64,000 nt of DNA, taken from contig NZ_VANS01000007.1 of NCBI RefSeq assembly GCF_005887615.1, positions 24,043-88,042 of the forward strand, in the 5' to 3' direction. Made by a program: the position numbers and the translations under genes. Below the pieces are notes generated by a model. That model searched no databases. It was not told the origin of the DNA and saw nothing but the letters and a program-made list of their open reading frames with translations. This document shows, piece after piece, positions 63,892 to 64,000 of this stretch. How positions within the stretch are numbered: the stretch's first letter is position 1; each line of letters begins with the position of its first letter. This DNA comes from Sulfitobacter sabulilitoris. GTDB taxonomy: Bacteria; Pseudomonadota; Alphaproteobacteria; Rhodobacterales; Rhodobacteraceae.

Positions 63892-64000
63892 GTGGGCGGT
63901 TTGGTTCATTCGATGGATCAACGTCTGTATATCGCGCCACTAGGGTTTCGGTCCGATGATGTGGTGTCAGCTTCACTGTTTGTTCGGCTTCTGGTTACTT

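Larger units (their letters stand above)
63458..64000 (+). other. rRNA operon promoter and leader; 16S gene expected beyond window
   Basis: No coding gene. The first 200 bp show nothing specific. A promoter at 63668-63696 and a boxA-containing leader follow; the last 140 bp (GTGGGCGGTTTGGTTCATTC and onward) resemble the 16S leader of Rhodobacteraceae. The mature 16S sequence has not started by base 64000. Confidence 0.75.

Noticed and set aside
63858..64000. Start of 16S rRNA inside the window.
   Set aside because: The typical 16S 5' end is not reached; only leader sequence is present.

Overview
The window is high-GC DNA from an alphaproteobacterium, most likely of the Rhodobacteraceae (Roseobacter group). 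The pointers are a DMSP-demethylase-like gene set, a B12-dependent class II ribonucleotide reductase, TAXI-TRAP and LIV-type importers, and a roseobacter-type rRNA leader at the right edge. The 16S gene itself should begin just beyond base 64000. No tRNA, CRISPR array or prophage was recognised.

Layout. (1) 2-7522: surface polysaccharide locus. Three GT4 glycosyltransferases on + meet head-on a - strand operon of polyprenyl-phosphate sugar-1-phosphate transferase, GT2, Wzy-like polymerase and LbH acetyltransferase. (2) 7898-8717: a decayed IS6-family element. (3) 18085-8745 (-): an unusual four-gene unit made of a secreted cytochrome-c-like protein, a 78-aa Cys-containing peptide, an uncharacterised 343-aa protein, and a 2175-aa signalling protein (pseudokinase, AAA ATPase, GAF, histidine kinase, receiver, class III cyclase). 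(4) 25186-18375 (-): ROK regulator, fused TRAP permease, TAXI receptor, choline-sulfatase-like enzyme and its formylglycine-generating enzyme. (5) 27148-25429 (-): cyclase-family hydrolase and FAH-family hydrolase. (6) 31431-27777 (-): cyanate ABC importer plus cyanase. It diverges from a PAS/AAA+/Fis activator (31629-33485) whose GAFTGA loop is replaced, with two tandem palindromes in between. (7) 38280-33546 (-): Lrp regulator, DmdA-family protein, OsmC, ECHDC3-like crotonase and acyl-CoA ligase. (8) 38796-41087 (+): AdiA-type decarboxylase. (9) 41956-45618 (+): nrdJ, followed by a 225-bp stretch of consecutive hairpins ending in a classic intrinsic terminator, a candidate structured RNA. 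(10) 45998-48381 (+): Fe-ADH and OYE-type flavin oxidoreductase. (11) 48853-63457 (+): LIV-type ABC importer, FadR-type regulator and acyl-CoA catabolic genes. This last set includes an APH-like kinase plus ACAD10/11-like dehydrogenase pair, resembling the 4-hydroxyacid (levulinate, lva) pathway. (12) 63458-64000: rRNA promoter and leader.

Most genes are in tightly packed operons with ATGA-type overlaps. The most novel-looking items are the four-gene mega-sensor unit, the structured RNA after nrdJ, the GAFTGA-less activator with its tandem operators beside the cyanate operon, and the ABC-importer-linked 4-hydroxyacid-type cluster.
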